Of a stretch of DNA of 64,000 bases, positions 1 through 12,400 are shown one piece after another. The stretch is from Prunella strophiata. Lineage: Eukaryota > Chordata > Aves > Passeriformes > Prunellidae. The position numbers and the translations under genes were made by a program. Position 1 is the stretch's first letter, and every line of letters starts with the position of its first letter. The notes under the pieces were generated by a model. The model saw nothing but the letters and a program-made list of their open reading frames with translations. It was not told the origin of the DNA and ran no database searches. The stretch covers positions 87,589,300 to 87,653,299 of the forward strand of contig JAZBQD010000030.1 in assembly GCA_036583965.1 (NCBI GenBank), written 5' to 3'.

Positions 1-2982
1 CTAAAAATTGCAATCCTGAAGTGTGGCATCTTTTTCCCTATTTTACACAGAAATTCTCTTACAGTTCAAGGTCAAGAAAGACATTCCAGACAATGACTGA
101 AAGAGAATAGTATAAAATGCACACTGATTTAGAGTTTCAGAACTGATCAATGGTTTAAGACTGTACTAGCAATTTATGTGGTGTTTCTAGTTTACTAGAA
201 GTTAAAATTTATTAGCACTTCTTGAAAAGTACCATGCTAGTCAAGGTAAATTAACTAATGTGATTCCTTGATTGCTAGACAGTTTACCATTTCAGAGGTG
301 CTTTAAATAAAACTAGTTTAGGAAACCTTTTCTGACAGCAGATCGGCTAAAACTATTACTTGTGCTGGAAAATATAATTTTTTCTTTCATGCTTTTTCAT
401 ATGTAAATTTTCATATGTTTTCAGTAAATAACTAGTCCATATCACTCCATTGGATATTTATTTTCCTTTCTTGTGCTTTTCACTTCAAGACTTCATTATA
501 TCCATCCTGATAAATATTCTGTGTGCTACCACCCTGCCTGCTGCTCCAGCACAGTACAGAGGAATAATGCATGGACTTCAATCTAGAAACCTAAGCCTGC
601 CACACCAATTAGAAATAGTTCCAGCAGGACTGATAGTCTAACAAATCCAGTATCAGACTCCCTTCTGAGTGCCTATTTTATGTTTTAGAGATATCTATAT
701 AGTTTTAAAGGGAAAGACTCATGAACATTATTCTTACTTAAGGGTGAAATTCAGACACACATTCAGACACCCATAAAAAATGTATTAAGTCAAGCTAAAT
801 GAATTTTCATTTTATTCCACAAGAGGTAGTGGAGATGAAAGCAGATCTTCATTGTCTGTGAGAGTGCTTCAACTCTGATGATGGTGAGGGAGGTCTACCC
901 CAAACTTGGGCCCTGTGGCTCCCACAACAGCATTTTCTCCCAACCAGCCCACATTCATTTGGGAAGGGGAACATCTTTGGTGAAGTTAGCTCGGAGGACA
1001 CGGGGCTGCATAGGTTATCTCCTCTCAGTTATCTGCACACACTGGAGATGCTGAGCTGAAGTGTGCTTCATCTTTTGCTCAGGTCTTCAACCCCAGAAAA
1101 AGGTTCTGCATGAATAAAAGTATGTAACAGAGAACTGCACAAACAGTCTGTGTGCCAGGCTAGAGCTCTTTACATGACAACATAAATTCTCATCTGCAGC
1201 CCATGACACCTCCAAGAACAGAGACCACAGTTTCTGCCAAAGCCCTCCTAGCAATGCTGGCACCAGTGCTTTGTGCTGTTTAATCCAGATGCTTCTTATT
1301 TAAGAAACTTATTGGAAACATATAACATAACTAAGAAATGAATGTTATCTGTGTTCATATCTGGCCAAGCTGTACAGAACTCAAGGCTGGTTTACTTTAG
1401 GAGTGGGCTGAAATTCCTGATTTTCTGAAGGAGATAGTAAGTGAAGTTGGAGGACTAGAGTTAACTTAGGAGAGGAGATGTGGCTGTGAGGTTGTTCATC
1501 AAGTGAAACTTTTTCAGGGTGGTGTGACACTAGAGTGAAAGTCTCCTGCTGGGAAGGGAGGAAGCAGAACTGACAGGCAGAAGGAAGGAGGATACATATG
1601 AATAAGAAATTACTTTAAATCCTGAAGTATTTATGTGTTTATTTTGCCCTTTTTATATTTGCCCTTTGTATATTATCCTAGCTCATCTCGCTCAATGGTT
1701 CAGATATCACTAAAAATATGTAGATCAATGCAAATCTGCAGACACCTGGCTTGTGTTCTGGTGATATTGCCAGTAAAGCAGAAAGCTTGGTTAGAAAAGT
1801 CAAAAGTGAATCACAATAGATCTGTGTACCCACAATCCCTACATTTCTGCTTTCCTTTCCTCTCTTGTTTGTGAAAGGCTGCCTGCCTTGCCTGCTTTTC
1901 TTGAGATCTTTTCCATTTCCAGTAAGGAGCTGTCTAGTGTGAGATTCCTACCTCTACTTTTTTGCCCTCCACAATATTTAATAGAGTTGATATGGTTTTG
2001 GCAAGATATATTTTTTGTTTTATGCCTTTTCAATCTTGTTTTCTCCAGACTGTCCCTCTTTCCCTTGAGAAGCCTTCCAGCCTAAAAAAAAAAGAATGTA
2101 GTCCTTAAAAAATCCAAAACATAAACAAAACAACACAACCTTGTGAATTAGGTTTTGGGAAAGTAAAAAATATGTGCAGTGTGATAACTAAGCATGGGCA
2201 GCTATGCTGTGTGGCAGAGATTGAAAGCTGGATGTTTTTCTTATGCTCATACTGATTGTACTTATCTTTCCAGTTTCTCACGGCTCATAAATTATACACC
2301 CCTGCAAACCCTGCCAGTTGGAATTTAGAATTTTGTCCCTTTACCACTGGGAGAAATTGAACAATTAATGAAGCAGTGACAACTGGTGCATCCTCCCTTC
2401 CTGGGGAGACAGTGGCAAAACACATCCAATTTTGCAATATTCAGTTACTAATACCTCCATGTGAAATTCCTTAGGCCTAAATCTGAAAGAAGAGCAAAGT
2501 GTTTTAATATTCCATTTCAAAATGTTTTTGCAAAAAAAAAGCAGGAAAAATAGGATGATGAGGAAGCCATCCTGCTCTCCTGTTCCCCTGGGTGACAAAC
2601 ATAACCAGAGCTTTTGCTGTTCCCTGTTTTTCGTTACAGCCACGCTCCAGAGACACATGCTCTGTGCTGCTGTAAATACACTGCTTCGAATGTCAGACCT
2701 GATTTACTCTGTATTTTGGAAAGAGAACAAAGAAAGTCAGTTTTTGAACCCAATAATGACAATAAACAGCAGTTTTTCGAAAATAGCCTAGACAAGGGAC
2801 TAAATAAAGCGGGTGTTGCTTCTGCAGTTAACTATTATCCATACAACTCCTACTAGCTGTTACTCATAGTGTAAGCACTTCCATAAGCATTAACAGTGTC
2901 ACAGCTTGTCAAAAAGTAGTCTTATGAGCCAAGCCTTGAAGAACAAAACACTTGTGTGTCCTAAATTTCCACTGTAGCGACG
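1..2982. other. Non-coding stretch, no recognised gene or repeat
   Basis: AT-rich, CpG-poor sequence with only short open frames on either strand and none resembling a known protein. I see no CR1 tail, LTR boundary or long microsatellite. A ten-base A run lies near 2084-2093. It fits intergenic or intronic DNA. Confidence 0.6.
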
Positions 2983-2987
2983 ATAAG
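2983..2987. repeat. Target-site duplication, left copy (ATAAG)
   Basis: ATAAG directly precedes the TG of the LTR and is repeated exactly at 3573-3577 directly after its CA. A 5-bp duplication is usual for ERVL-type integration. Confidence 0.8.
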
Positions 2988-3572
2988 TGTTGTGGTTTAA
3001 TCCCAGCCGGCAACAAAGCACCACATTACTGCCTCTTACACAGCCTCCTCCCTGCCCCCAGAGGGGAGGAGAACTGGAACAGAAAGGTAAACCTCATGGG
3101 ATGAGAGAAAAATAACTCAATAATTGAAACAAAATATAATTATAATTATAAACATGCTAATAATATTATAATTGTAATTATAAGGAGAAGGAGAAATAAT
3201 AACAGGACCCAAGAGACAAAAGCGATGCTCAATGTGATTGCTCACCATCCACTAACTAATACCCATCCCAGCCCTGAGCAGAAATTGGCTCCTTCTGGGT
3301 AACTCCCCCAGTTTAGGTACTGGATATGATGTTCTATGATATGAAATGCTCCTTTGGCCAGTTTGGGTCAGCAGTACAAACTATGCTCTCCCCTGGCTTT
3401 TTGTGCAGCTCCTCATTGACAGAGCATGAGATGCTGAAAAATCCTCAATTGAGGATAAGCACTGCTTTACAACTGTCAAAACATCAGTGTATTATCAGCA
3501 TTATCCTCATACTGAATCCAAACCACAGCTACTACAGATTAAAGTAACTCTGTTCCAGCCAAATTCAGGACA
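2988..3572 (-). mobile_element. Solo LTR of an avian endogenous retrovirus, ERVL-like
   Basis: The 585-bp block begins TGTTGTGGTTTAATCCCAGC and ends CCAAATTCAGGACA, so it has the TG...CA ends of a retroviral LTR. It is flanked by a perfect 5-bp target duplication, ATAAG, at 2983-2987 and 3573-3577. From memory, it matches a very common avian LTR whose sense strand ends with a motif like GGTTAAACCACAACA; that places the sense strand on minus, with U3 at the high-coordinate end. No gag, pol or env remnant adjoins it, so it is a solo LTR left by recombination between two LTRs. An AT-rich segment at about 3117-3182, built from TAATTATAAT-like units, appears expanded relative to the family. Element and boundaries are well supported; the family name and orientation are from memory. 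Confidence 0.85.
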
Positions 3573-3577
3573 ATAAG
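3573..3577. repeat. Target-site duplication, right copy (ATAAG)
   Basis: Exact partner of 2983-2987, directly after the terminal CA of the solo LTR. Confidence 0.8.
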
Positions 3578-6297
3578 AAATGTGACTGTACCTGGAACAC
3601 AAAGAGTAAAACCAAACATGATCTGCTAACTTGGATGTCACATTTTCAAGCAGAGTTCTTTTTGGATGCATTTGTGTGGCATAACACAGGGCTTTGTGAA
3701 GTTATCCAGGCTACTGTGGACCCTGGAAGCAGCATGGTGCTGTTCAGGAAGCCTCCATCGAGGTGAACATACCCTCCAAATGCAGCTATGTTACTTTCAG
3801 CAACTCAATATTGCACCTTACTGATAAACCTAGAAAGCCATATTTAGAATTTAGTACTTTTACATATACAGACCCAATATAGATGTGTCTCAGAAGCCTG
3901 TGTTTGGATTCCTGTTTTTGAAAACCTTGCCTGCAAGGTTTTGCACCAAAAATTGAATACTAGTCAAACTATTCCTATCTAAATATGTTAAAATAGACTT
4001 ACTCCTGTAAATATGCAAGGCATCATGCAACTCAGTGTTTTCAAACAGATTACATCCTATATAAAAGGGGGGGCGTACTCTACAAAAACATGAGGCAACT
4101 GCAATAAATTCAAGTGAAAGTGAAATGTTGTCTAAATTCTTATGCATGGAGCTGCTTCACACTTCTGCTTGCTGCATCTCATTTTTCTGTGATTATTCAA
4201 AGCTTGTACCTTCCTAGGAATGAAAACGTCAGCCCCAAAACTGAAAATTTCACAGAAACAGCCTTAATGGTGCCATCTTCTGAGTGCCCTCTTGCCACTA
4301 GCAGCATACTTATTTTTTTTCTCACATGGTGTGTACATAATTTTCTACAATGTCTAAACAATGCAGCACAGTCAACAATCTTGTTCCTGTTAATTGACAG
4401 ATCCTCACTTTCATAACTCTTCTCAATAAAAAATCACAGCTGATGCTGTCAGGTTAAGAATCTCACAGCATGATTTTGGGGCCAAGTCAAACATAAATTG
4501 ACCTGTGTTCACACTGGTAACTCCTTATTTTTTTGTTTGTTTGTTTGCTCTGGATCTGCGAAATGAGAGCTTTGAATTTGTTCTGATATGTTAGTGTTTA
4601 TTGCATGTACAGGGCCACCAATTTCTGAACCACTTGACAATCTGTGCTGTGAGTAAAGTCCCTCTTCTTGCTTCTGGCCCTGCCTTGCTGCTGCCTGGAC
4701 AATAGGCACTGCACACCAAAATGTCACCAGAGACACCACAAGAAAAATGGTTTCTGCTTGGCAGCTCTTTCTTTGCCAAACAACAGTAATGCTAACTTCA
4801 CCATACCACTTTTTCATGTATAGAGTTTTCATGCCTTCTACAAAAATTCTCTACAAAAATCAAGCACTGCATGTCTTGATTTCTATTGCAGCCTGATGGC
4901 TTGGGGCAGGAATGGCAAGGAAAATCACCTCCATCATCTTCATTTTGCATCCCCCCCATGCAAACTTCCGTGTGTTTCAGCAGGTCTGGTGCTCCCACTG
5001 GTGTCAAACATATTGGTTTCTGCATCTCTGGAGGCATTTCTGTCATGTAAGCTAATGCCACAGCTTTCACCTTATGCTTAATGCAAGCCCCAGGCTGTGG
5101 AAAGCAGTGCCTTCTTTCACCCACACTGCCAAGCCCCACTGGGGAAGGTGGGAGGCACAGAGAACCATTGCCACTTGCCTTGCACTACAGGCTGCCCCTG
5201 GCTCCAGGGAACTCCCAGATTCTGCTGCTGCAAAAAGGAGTCTGAATAAGAGTAGGACCCCACCACCACCCATGGGGAACACATAGCACTCCAGACCCTC
5301 CTTAAGGGCAATAAGAAAAATGGAAAAACTAAAACCAAGGCAAAAGGGTGTAATTTGATGTTGCCTCCAGCTTTGCTGTGGCTCAGATAGGCATCTCACT
5401 GTGCCACAAAACCAAGTTCTTCTGGCCCAAAGCAGCATGTGTCAGCATCACTGCTGTCTGGGCCAGTCCTCTTCCCCTGTGAAGTCACTGGAGCCTCAGT
5501 GAGCACTGCCCCTGGCTCTTGGTGTGGGTGTGCAGTCCCACACACCCAGCCTTCACAAACTCTCTGGCTTCAGCAGCCTCCAGGTGCCTGATCTGTTTAA
5601 AACAGAACCCAGGACTTAGTACCCAGGCAAGGCATTAGGCTGATGGTTCAACTATCTCACCTCACTGTGAACCAGTCTGCCAAAGGAGCAATTAGAACCA
5701 AAAGTACCTCATTATTTTTATTTAGTTTTAATGCTCAAGCTTGTCCCCTTGATTCTTTGAATTATAAAGCAATTGTGGAGCTTTATTGAACTGTACCTAC
5801 CATGGAGCCTTTAATGATCTCCTTCTAGGCACCCTTCATGATAATCTGTCTAGATTATCCCACCAAGTTCCATCTTCAAGCAGCAGGTACTCCTAGCCTT
5901 CCTGTGAGGTCTATCAGGATGCTTCAATGAACTTTTCTGGGCTTCTGCTGCCAGAAAAATTTGTCAAGGAAAAAAATGATCTTCAAGAAGCTGCCACTTC
6001 TGTTTACTGTTCTTTCATTTGAGGCAGGAGGAGAGAAATGGTGTTTGCAGCACTTCTCTTTATCTCCGTGGAGCATCCATTTCCTGAGATTGTTTTGGCA
6101 AAGGATTTCTTGCAGTTGCTTTCCAAAACCAAAATTAACAAATTAGATTTTGGTCCTTTCCCTCTAATAAATTTCACACAAGCATGGCTCAAATGCCTTA
6201 GATGTATTTGCTCCTGGAGTTTGCAAATATCTTTTTGAAGAACTTAGGGTTCTTTGGTTTTGTTTGAGTTTGGGATTTGGGCTTGGGTTGTTCTTGG
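3578..6297. other. Non-coding stretch with a slightly GC-richer patch
   Basis: No recognised gene or transposon. About 4900-5620 is locally richer in G and C and holds a 123-codon minus-strand open frame (5067-5438), but that frame shows no known domain and no splice-site pattern convinced me. I treat it as chance. Confidence 0.5.
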
Positions 6298-6336
6298 TTT
6301 TTTTTTTTTTTTTTGGTTTTTTTTTTTTTTTTTTTT
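6298..6336. repeat. Poly-T tract (poly-A on minus strand)
   Basis: About 39 bases of T, interrupted only by GG at 6315-6316. It adjoins the ATTTC array and may be the tail of an old minus-strand retroposed copy from which the pentamer grew. Confidence 0.9.
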
Positions 6337-6350
6337 CAGTTCCTCATTTT

Positions 6351-6405
6351 ATTTCATTTCATTTCATTTCATTTCATTTCATTTCATTTCATTTCATTTC
6401 ATTTC
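6351..6405. repeat. (ATTTC)11 pentanucleotide microsatellite
   Basis: Eleven perfect consecutive ATTTC units (55 bp), preceded by a variant unit ATTTT at 6346-6350 and followed by AATTT. The minus strand reads (GAAAT)n. The perfect array suggests length variation between individuals. Confidence 0.95.
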
Positions 6406-6780
6406 AATTTTTTCAAACCTTGTTAGTTGCAGCCTTATCGTAGGAGGTTTTTTCTCACCTCTACTGAGACAGACAGATCTAATGTTTTCTTGTTGATTGG
6501 TTGGTTAGACAGATTAGCCTCCATTGTGTAATGGATAGGAGTGCCTGGAAATAACCTCCATGCACTAGTTAATGAGTGGAAACACAGGGATTTGAACTAC
6601 TAGTACCATTAGTTTTGCAAGCAACAGGGCATTATCTGTATTTCATATCTAAATAAATGGTTCTGGCACTGCAGGATGATGAGTTAAAGGTAGTCTTGTT
6701 TTTGCTCTTAAAGTCCCTTAAAACACTTCCCCTCTTCCCTCCTTTTCCCCACCCCAAGAGTAGAAGGCTTGGATTTGCTT

Positions 6781-6800
6781 GCTAATGGATCTTGTCCATG
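6781..6800 (+). repeat. Exact 20-bp direct repeat, copy 1
   Basis: GCTAATGGATCTTGTCCATG occurs here and, identically, at 7461-7480; flanks on both sides differ. The unit contains an inverted repeat, ATGGA...TCCAT. Confidence 0.9.
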
Positions 6801-7460
6801 ATCTCAGATGTTCTGACATGATGATGCTGTAGCTGGAACAGCAGGAGTAGACAAAGCTTGTGAGTGCTGGGTACCAATGTGCTACTCTGGTTCTAAATGG
6901 GTCCTGCACTAAATACAGAGGGCTGGTTTGCTGTGGAAAACAAAGTAAAAGAATCTTTCTGTCACTGAAAATAATTTGGAAATATATTCAAAATACATTG
7001 AAAATGTATTGCTGTAACCAGCTTTGCTTTCTGTCATATGCTCTTTTTCCAGTTGGACAGCTTTCACCCTTCTTTGTTCATTCTAAGATGAGCCATCTTC
7101 TCCAGCCTTCTTCAAACCAGCAAGAAGCAACTCAAAGTTTGTATGAAAATCCAGATGGAAGATTACAAAATCTACATATCTTAAATGAGATGGATGAGTA
7201 ATGCAGCTTACTTGTCTAAATCACTCAGCAATCCAAATTACATGCCACATGGTACTCCTTAAACTAGTCAAGAACAGTTTCTTTCTTTCTTTTTTTAATT
7301 AATTCAGTCTAAATGCCTTTAATAACTTCAGAGCTGAAAAGAAAGAGCACTGCTGTAAACAGAATTTTTATTTCATCTGACCTTTGCATTATGAGATCAG
7401 CTCTTAAGATACATTATCTGGAAATATGATGGTCCTTAATTTTTTCCTCAAACACACCTG

Positions 7461-7480
7461 GCTAATGGATCTTGTCCATG
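7461..7480 (+). repeat. Exact 20-bp direct repeat, copy 2
   Basis: Identical to 6781-6800, 680 bp downstream and in the same orientation. Confidence 0.9.
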
Positions 7481-9279
7481 TTGATATTGAGAGATATTGA
7501 GCTAGAAAAATATGCTCAGGAAATTCAAAGGGGATTTTTGGTGAAAGTAAGGCAGTAGATTGTATCTGCATTGCATCTATAGTGCCTTGGAAAGCATATT
7601 TCAGTGGTGCTTCCCAATGAGCATAGCAGAGCAAATGTTTGCCTGCTTTGCACACCATTCTCATAAAGAAATAAAGTTGTCATTTTTAAATCTAACATTG
7701 CATCTACTTTCAGTTTCTAAAGTTATGCTCTTCAATTTGCTAGCAGAAGAATACTGATCCTATAAGCTTCAGCAACATCAGGTAACATCTGTGGGGAGTT
7801 TAACCAATAAATAAACTGTCTTCTGTTGTTGAGCATTTTCACCATCAAATCACTTTGCATAATGCTGTGGAAGTGGCCAACTATGCTTGTGTCACTCAAG
7901 AGAAAAGGAAATTTGCTGTCTCAAAGTATAGGGAAAGGAGAATGACAGGTTATAATTATTTCCCTGGAGCTTCATCAGTGGCTTTGTGGATAACCTTAGA
8001 GGTAAGAGTTGTTGCCTCTTGGGATCTGATCTCAGAAGCACTCAAAAGGGACATTTGGACTCTGCAACAGGAAGCAACCTGACACCAGACATGCCCCCAA
8101 AAGAAGACTGAAGCAGCAATTTCAGCAAATGGGACTGCCAGATTTCCTGAGCGTAGGGAAAAGACACGAGTGTTTTGTAACGTGCTTGCTCTAATAGTAA
8201 GCTCAAGGGAGCTGTTTGAATCTCTAGCAAGAAGAGAGCAGCTTGGAAAAAACCTCTTGGGAGTTTTGTTCTGTGCTGAGCCTTGGCTTGAGTCACCTTA
8301 TTGACCTCTGACTGACTGCATCTAAAAGACAACAAGAGTTATGAGATGGGGGGATCTGGATTTATCTTGAGGCATTTTACAGCAATTCCATTAGAACTAA
8401 CTGAAGCAAACCTTTTTGCATTTAACTATTTGAGTTTTCTTTTTAAGATTGTCATCATAAATTAGGCTTTTACTTGAGCTAGAGAGGTGGCTAGTTTTAT
8501 GCTGTCTTTCTCAGCATAAAAAAAAAAAAATTAAAGTTTCTGTGTTTTATTTTTCAGACTAATATTTTGACTCTTCTCCCTGTCCTGTGTTGGGACTATT
8601 GTAACTTGTATTCTCCCCTCAGTGCTCCCAGTGGAGAGTGAGAGAAGCAAGGATATAGAGCAGCTGTTCTGTACAGGCTCCCTGTCCCCTGAAACAGCCC
8701 TTGTTTACTCTGTTCTGTCCCTACAACCAGGTTTAATGCCCCTAGGGTGGATGAAATTAATCATAGATCAGTTCATTGAATGTTTTTACTTCAGCTGAGA
8801 GACGGTTTCTGGCTCTTTAAAGGGGGCACAGTCACCCTTTAAATTTTGTTGAAATCTATTTTAATATAAATTATACTAAATAGGAAGATAAGAGCATGCA
8901 GTACACCAAAATCTGCTCCTGTTTCACACAGCCTATTCCAGCCAAATGCACCAGCTTTGGTTTGGGACCCAAACACAGCAGTATTGTGGAGTGGTGTTTT
9001 GATCATTTTACACTGAAGGTGCCAGCTGTGAGAGATCTGAGTGTGTTTCTGGACAGAAAGAAAATCTTGCAAGAATAGAATTTGTTAGGGCACTTGTCAG
9101 CTCACCACAGATTCACCTCATTGAGTCAACTGTCAGAAACAAACACTTCCTGCAGTCAGTTGTGTGCAGCTGATAGAACTGCCAAAGAAATTGGTATTTC
9201 TCAATATTCTTGATATAATTGCCACACACATTCCCAGACCCTGATTCCAGAAAAGGTATGCTGAGTCTTTTCTTCAAAC

Positions 9280-9303
9280 ACTTGGATGAGGCAATTATAT
9301 TAG

Positions 9304-9311
<8 letters not shown>
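9280..9311 (+). repeat. Left copy of duplicated flank beside TA microsatellite
   Basis: This 32-bp segment beginning ACTTGGATGAGG recurs at 9437-9468 with two adjacent differences (CA versus AG). The two copies bracket the microsatellite. Confidence 0.85.
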
Positions 9312-9373
<62 letters not shown>

Positions 9374-9430
9374 CGTATGTATGTATATCTATTAGTATAT
9401 ATATATATATATAATTATAATATATATTAG
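9304..9430. repeat. Compound (TA)n / (TATG)n microsatellite
   Basis: TA dinucleotides at 9304-9360 broken by one G, then TATG/TACG tetramers to about 9386, then a second TA run from about 9395 and an AT-rich tail. Such tracts melt easily and can extrude cruciforms. Confidence 0.95.
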
Positions 9431-9436
9431 TATAAT

Positions 9437-9468
9437 ACTTGGATGAGGAGATTATATTAGTATATATA
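9437..9468 (+). repeat. Right copy of duplicated flank beside TA microsatellite
   Basis: Near-identical partner of 9280-9311 at an offset of 157 bp. Unique sequence resumes after it at about 9470. Confidence 0.85.
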
Positions 9469-12400
9469 GTATTAATTGAGAGAATCAACTGTAGATGGGG
9501 GAACAGAAGTTTTCTGAGAACACTGCACCAGTCCTGGAAAGCATCTGGAGCCTGCAGGTGCTTCTGTGCTCTGTGCTCTGAGGGAAATGCTCCCCAGTAT
9601 CACTGGCACCATCCAGTTGTCTGAGGCTGATTCTAGGAATACCAGCTAGCAGTTTGTGGGGAGAATTCTTCCCCAGGAGCACCTAAAGGGTGCAGGGGCT
9701 GCCTGTGTAGGTATTGTGCATTTAAGGCACAGCCTCTCTCCCCAGTGTGCTGCATAAGCACAGAAAACAGATGAAGGGTGCATAGGTGGAAGGGGAGGCA
9801 GAAATATTTTCTCTTTTTTGCAGATGAGGAGATATCCAGTCTGAAGGTCTGAATGCTAGCAACTGAGCATCAGGGTCAGATTCCCAAAAAAGGAATTGTT
9901 TACCAATGTTTGCCATTTTCCAGTAGCATCGTTAAAGACATTTGTCAAGAGAAAGGAATAGTGTTGCATTTGAATGAAAATTCTTAGGTGTTGTGGCAAT
10001 GTATTAAAAAACAGTGCATTTGAGTACTTGTCAAGTACAAAATGCAAGTGGCTAATGCTGCAGTCAAATGCATTTTTCCAAGGAATCAGCCGCTTTCTTA
10101 TTGCATTTATAAAATATATCTCCATGAATTATATTTTCTGAGACATGAATCAACACAACATATGTTATAGTGCTTCAGCTTTGTTTTCATAATGAAAAGA
10201 AGCTGCTTTAATAGCATCTGTTATAGTGCTAGGAACGTATCCTGCCACAGATTCTCAGTGAAAAAAACCCACCAATTGCAAGTCAAAGAACTCAGATCCA
10301 GGTTTAAAGGAATGGGATGTGATTATGTCTGCTATTACCTAGTTATCTGTTCTAGTCTTCTTCATTTCTTTAATTATTTAGCAGAGTTAACACAGAAATG
10401 CAGTAAAGGAAATACTCAAACTCAGTATTATTTCTGAATACACACAGTCTTCTTTAAACCAGCAAGCAGCAATTTTGACTGCAAAGTCCTATTGAAGCAA
10501 TTTTTTTTTTTTTCCTTTAGGATGGTAGCTTTCCTTTGCTGCAGTTGTCTTCTAAAATATACATTATAGATTATCTTCCTTGGAGAGAATAGTGAAAGGA
10601 AAACTTGCTGTACTGGGACTTGGTAAACTGCCCCTAATCTAATTTATGTTACAGGGTACCAATTACTGGGGAATTCATATACTACTAAATGTCACTTCCA
10701 CTCTTTTCCTAGCAATGACAAAAACAATTTGTAATTCATTCTAAGTCACAAGAATGCCACACGTAATTCCCCTCATAACTGCTAGATTATGGCTTTTCAA
10801 GGTCCTTTCACCCTTCCCCCTGCCCTGCAGTAAAAGGAGGCAGCAGTTGCTTAGATTTTGAGTTGTTTCTCTGGGCCCAGAGACTAAAAGGCAACGACAG
10901 AACTTTTGAATAGTTTTCTCTCCTTTTGACCCTGCCAAAGTGCAAGGAGTTACAAAAAAATGAACAGTTATGATCAGAAGATTGCACTAGGCTTTTACAC
11001 ATGCTAAATACTCTACCTATACTTAATATGTCATATTTCCATGTAGCCTGATAGACATAAAGGTGTTCAAGAGTGGAGATGTGATATCTGTTTCAAAGAG
11101 CTTTGATCTAAATCACAGCCATGGAGATTTTCCAGCAAAAGGGGAAAGATGGAAGATGTCTGAGTACAACAGTGAGGGCTTTTAGGGTGATAAACCAGTC
11201 TCTGCTTCCTTGGTTTAGTTTTGCAATCCTTACAAACAGAATTGTAGTCAAGTAATGCAAACAAAAGCCACTGCTGGCACAGGGAATACTCTTTGAAAAT
11301 GCCTGTTTGTTCAGTCAACAATGATATATAGATTTTTATGCTTTAGTGTTGGATATTGAAATGCCTGGATTGGATAAGTTCTGCTATATATAAAAATAGA
11401 TAGGGGAAATAGAGAACTTTGACATATAAAAGGATGATAAACTAGAAATATAATTTAAAAGAACTCTGCCAGTGCTTGAGTGTCTGGCATTTTCTGCTTC
11501 ATGAATTGTAATCTTTGATGGGGGGCAGGGAGGAGAGCTCATTTCCACTCAGAGAAGTAACAGAGAGAATTTCTGATGAAAAGCCAGGCTGGCTTGAAGG
11601 TAAGTTTAGATCTCCCTGGTTCATACTGTCAGGGTCTGAAGATTTTTTTATCAGCAAGATCTTAGGACCATTCCTGGTCATCCTCTAGAAACAACTCCCC
11701 TAGGGCTGCTAGGGAGGATGGAGGAAGCCACTGCCAGGTGACACATGCTGACTGCAGGCTGACAGTCACATCAGCCCAAGCACTAGACAATGCCTCCTGC
11801 CCACCACTGACCAGAGTATCTGCTCCTGTATGGATGTGTGGGTACACAGCCACAAGTAGGGTGGTCTTGTCTGTGAGACAGGTAGTCCCTTCTGGAGGAA
11901 GACACAAATAGTTCCTGCCTTCCCACATTTCTGTGAGAAGGGAGGGGAGGCAGATTTTTGTGACATGGGTGAGGCTTTGCAGAGCATACACTGCCTGTGA
12001 CAAACACAGATTTTGCCTATCAGCAAAGATGCTTTCCTCATATTCTCTTCTTGTGCTGAGTTGCATCATCCTCACAGAGCAAACTTCCAATAGGCAGAAA
12101 AGTCATGGCATCTGGTCCTGGTGAAAAACCCCCAGCATTTCTCTACCATCCTGCCCTGATATTAAGATGTTTTGAGAACATCCTCCCATGCTGATAGCAA
12201 TCATGACAGCAGAGTTCACTTACTAAAATGAGTATGGCCAGGGCTGAACCTGACACATGGATGTGGCATTGAGCTGGAGAGCTACCTGTTCCTGCTCCTC
12301 TTCAGACTGGAATTCTTCTCATTGAGTTGTTTCTCCTCTCTCATACATCCAAGCAGATGTTGAAAGCAAAACAAACTTAGAAAAGACAACACTCAGTTGT

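Larger units (their letters stand above)
6406..9279. other. Non-coding stretch with two short dispersed duplications
   Basis: No recognised gene. Two 20-bp identical segments lie at 6781-6800 and 7461-7480. A 24-bp segment at 7107-7130 recurs with two mismatches at 10449-10472. These may be scraps of an old, unrecognised repeat family. Confidence 0.5.

Noticed and set aside
5067..5438. 123-codon minus-strand open frame with a hydrophobic centre
   Set aside because: A membrane-like stretch alone is weak; GC-richer composition lowers stop frequency, and no splice or promoter signal supports it.
6254..6496. 80-codon plus-strand frame with repeated FISFH
   Set aside because: Translation of the poly-T and ATTTC repeats.
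6510..6610. tRNA-like pieces: TAATGGATAGGAG (A-box-like) and GGGATTTGAAC (B-box-like)
   Set aside because: The A-box-like part reads on the plus strand but the B-box-like part on the minus strand, and no cloverleaf can be drawn.
9300..9488. Tyrosine/isoleucine-rich minus-strand open frame
   Set aside because: It is only the TA/TATG microsatellite translated.
11662..12090. 142-codon minus-strand open frame with two further overlapping frames
   Set aside because: Several frames are open over the same GC-richer patch, which points to composition rather than coding. No motif recognised.
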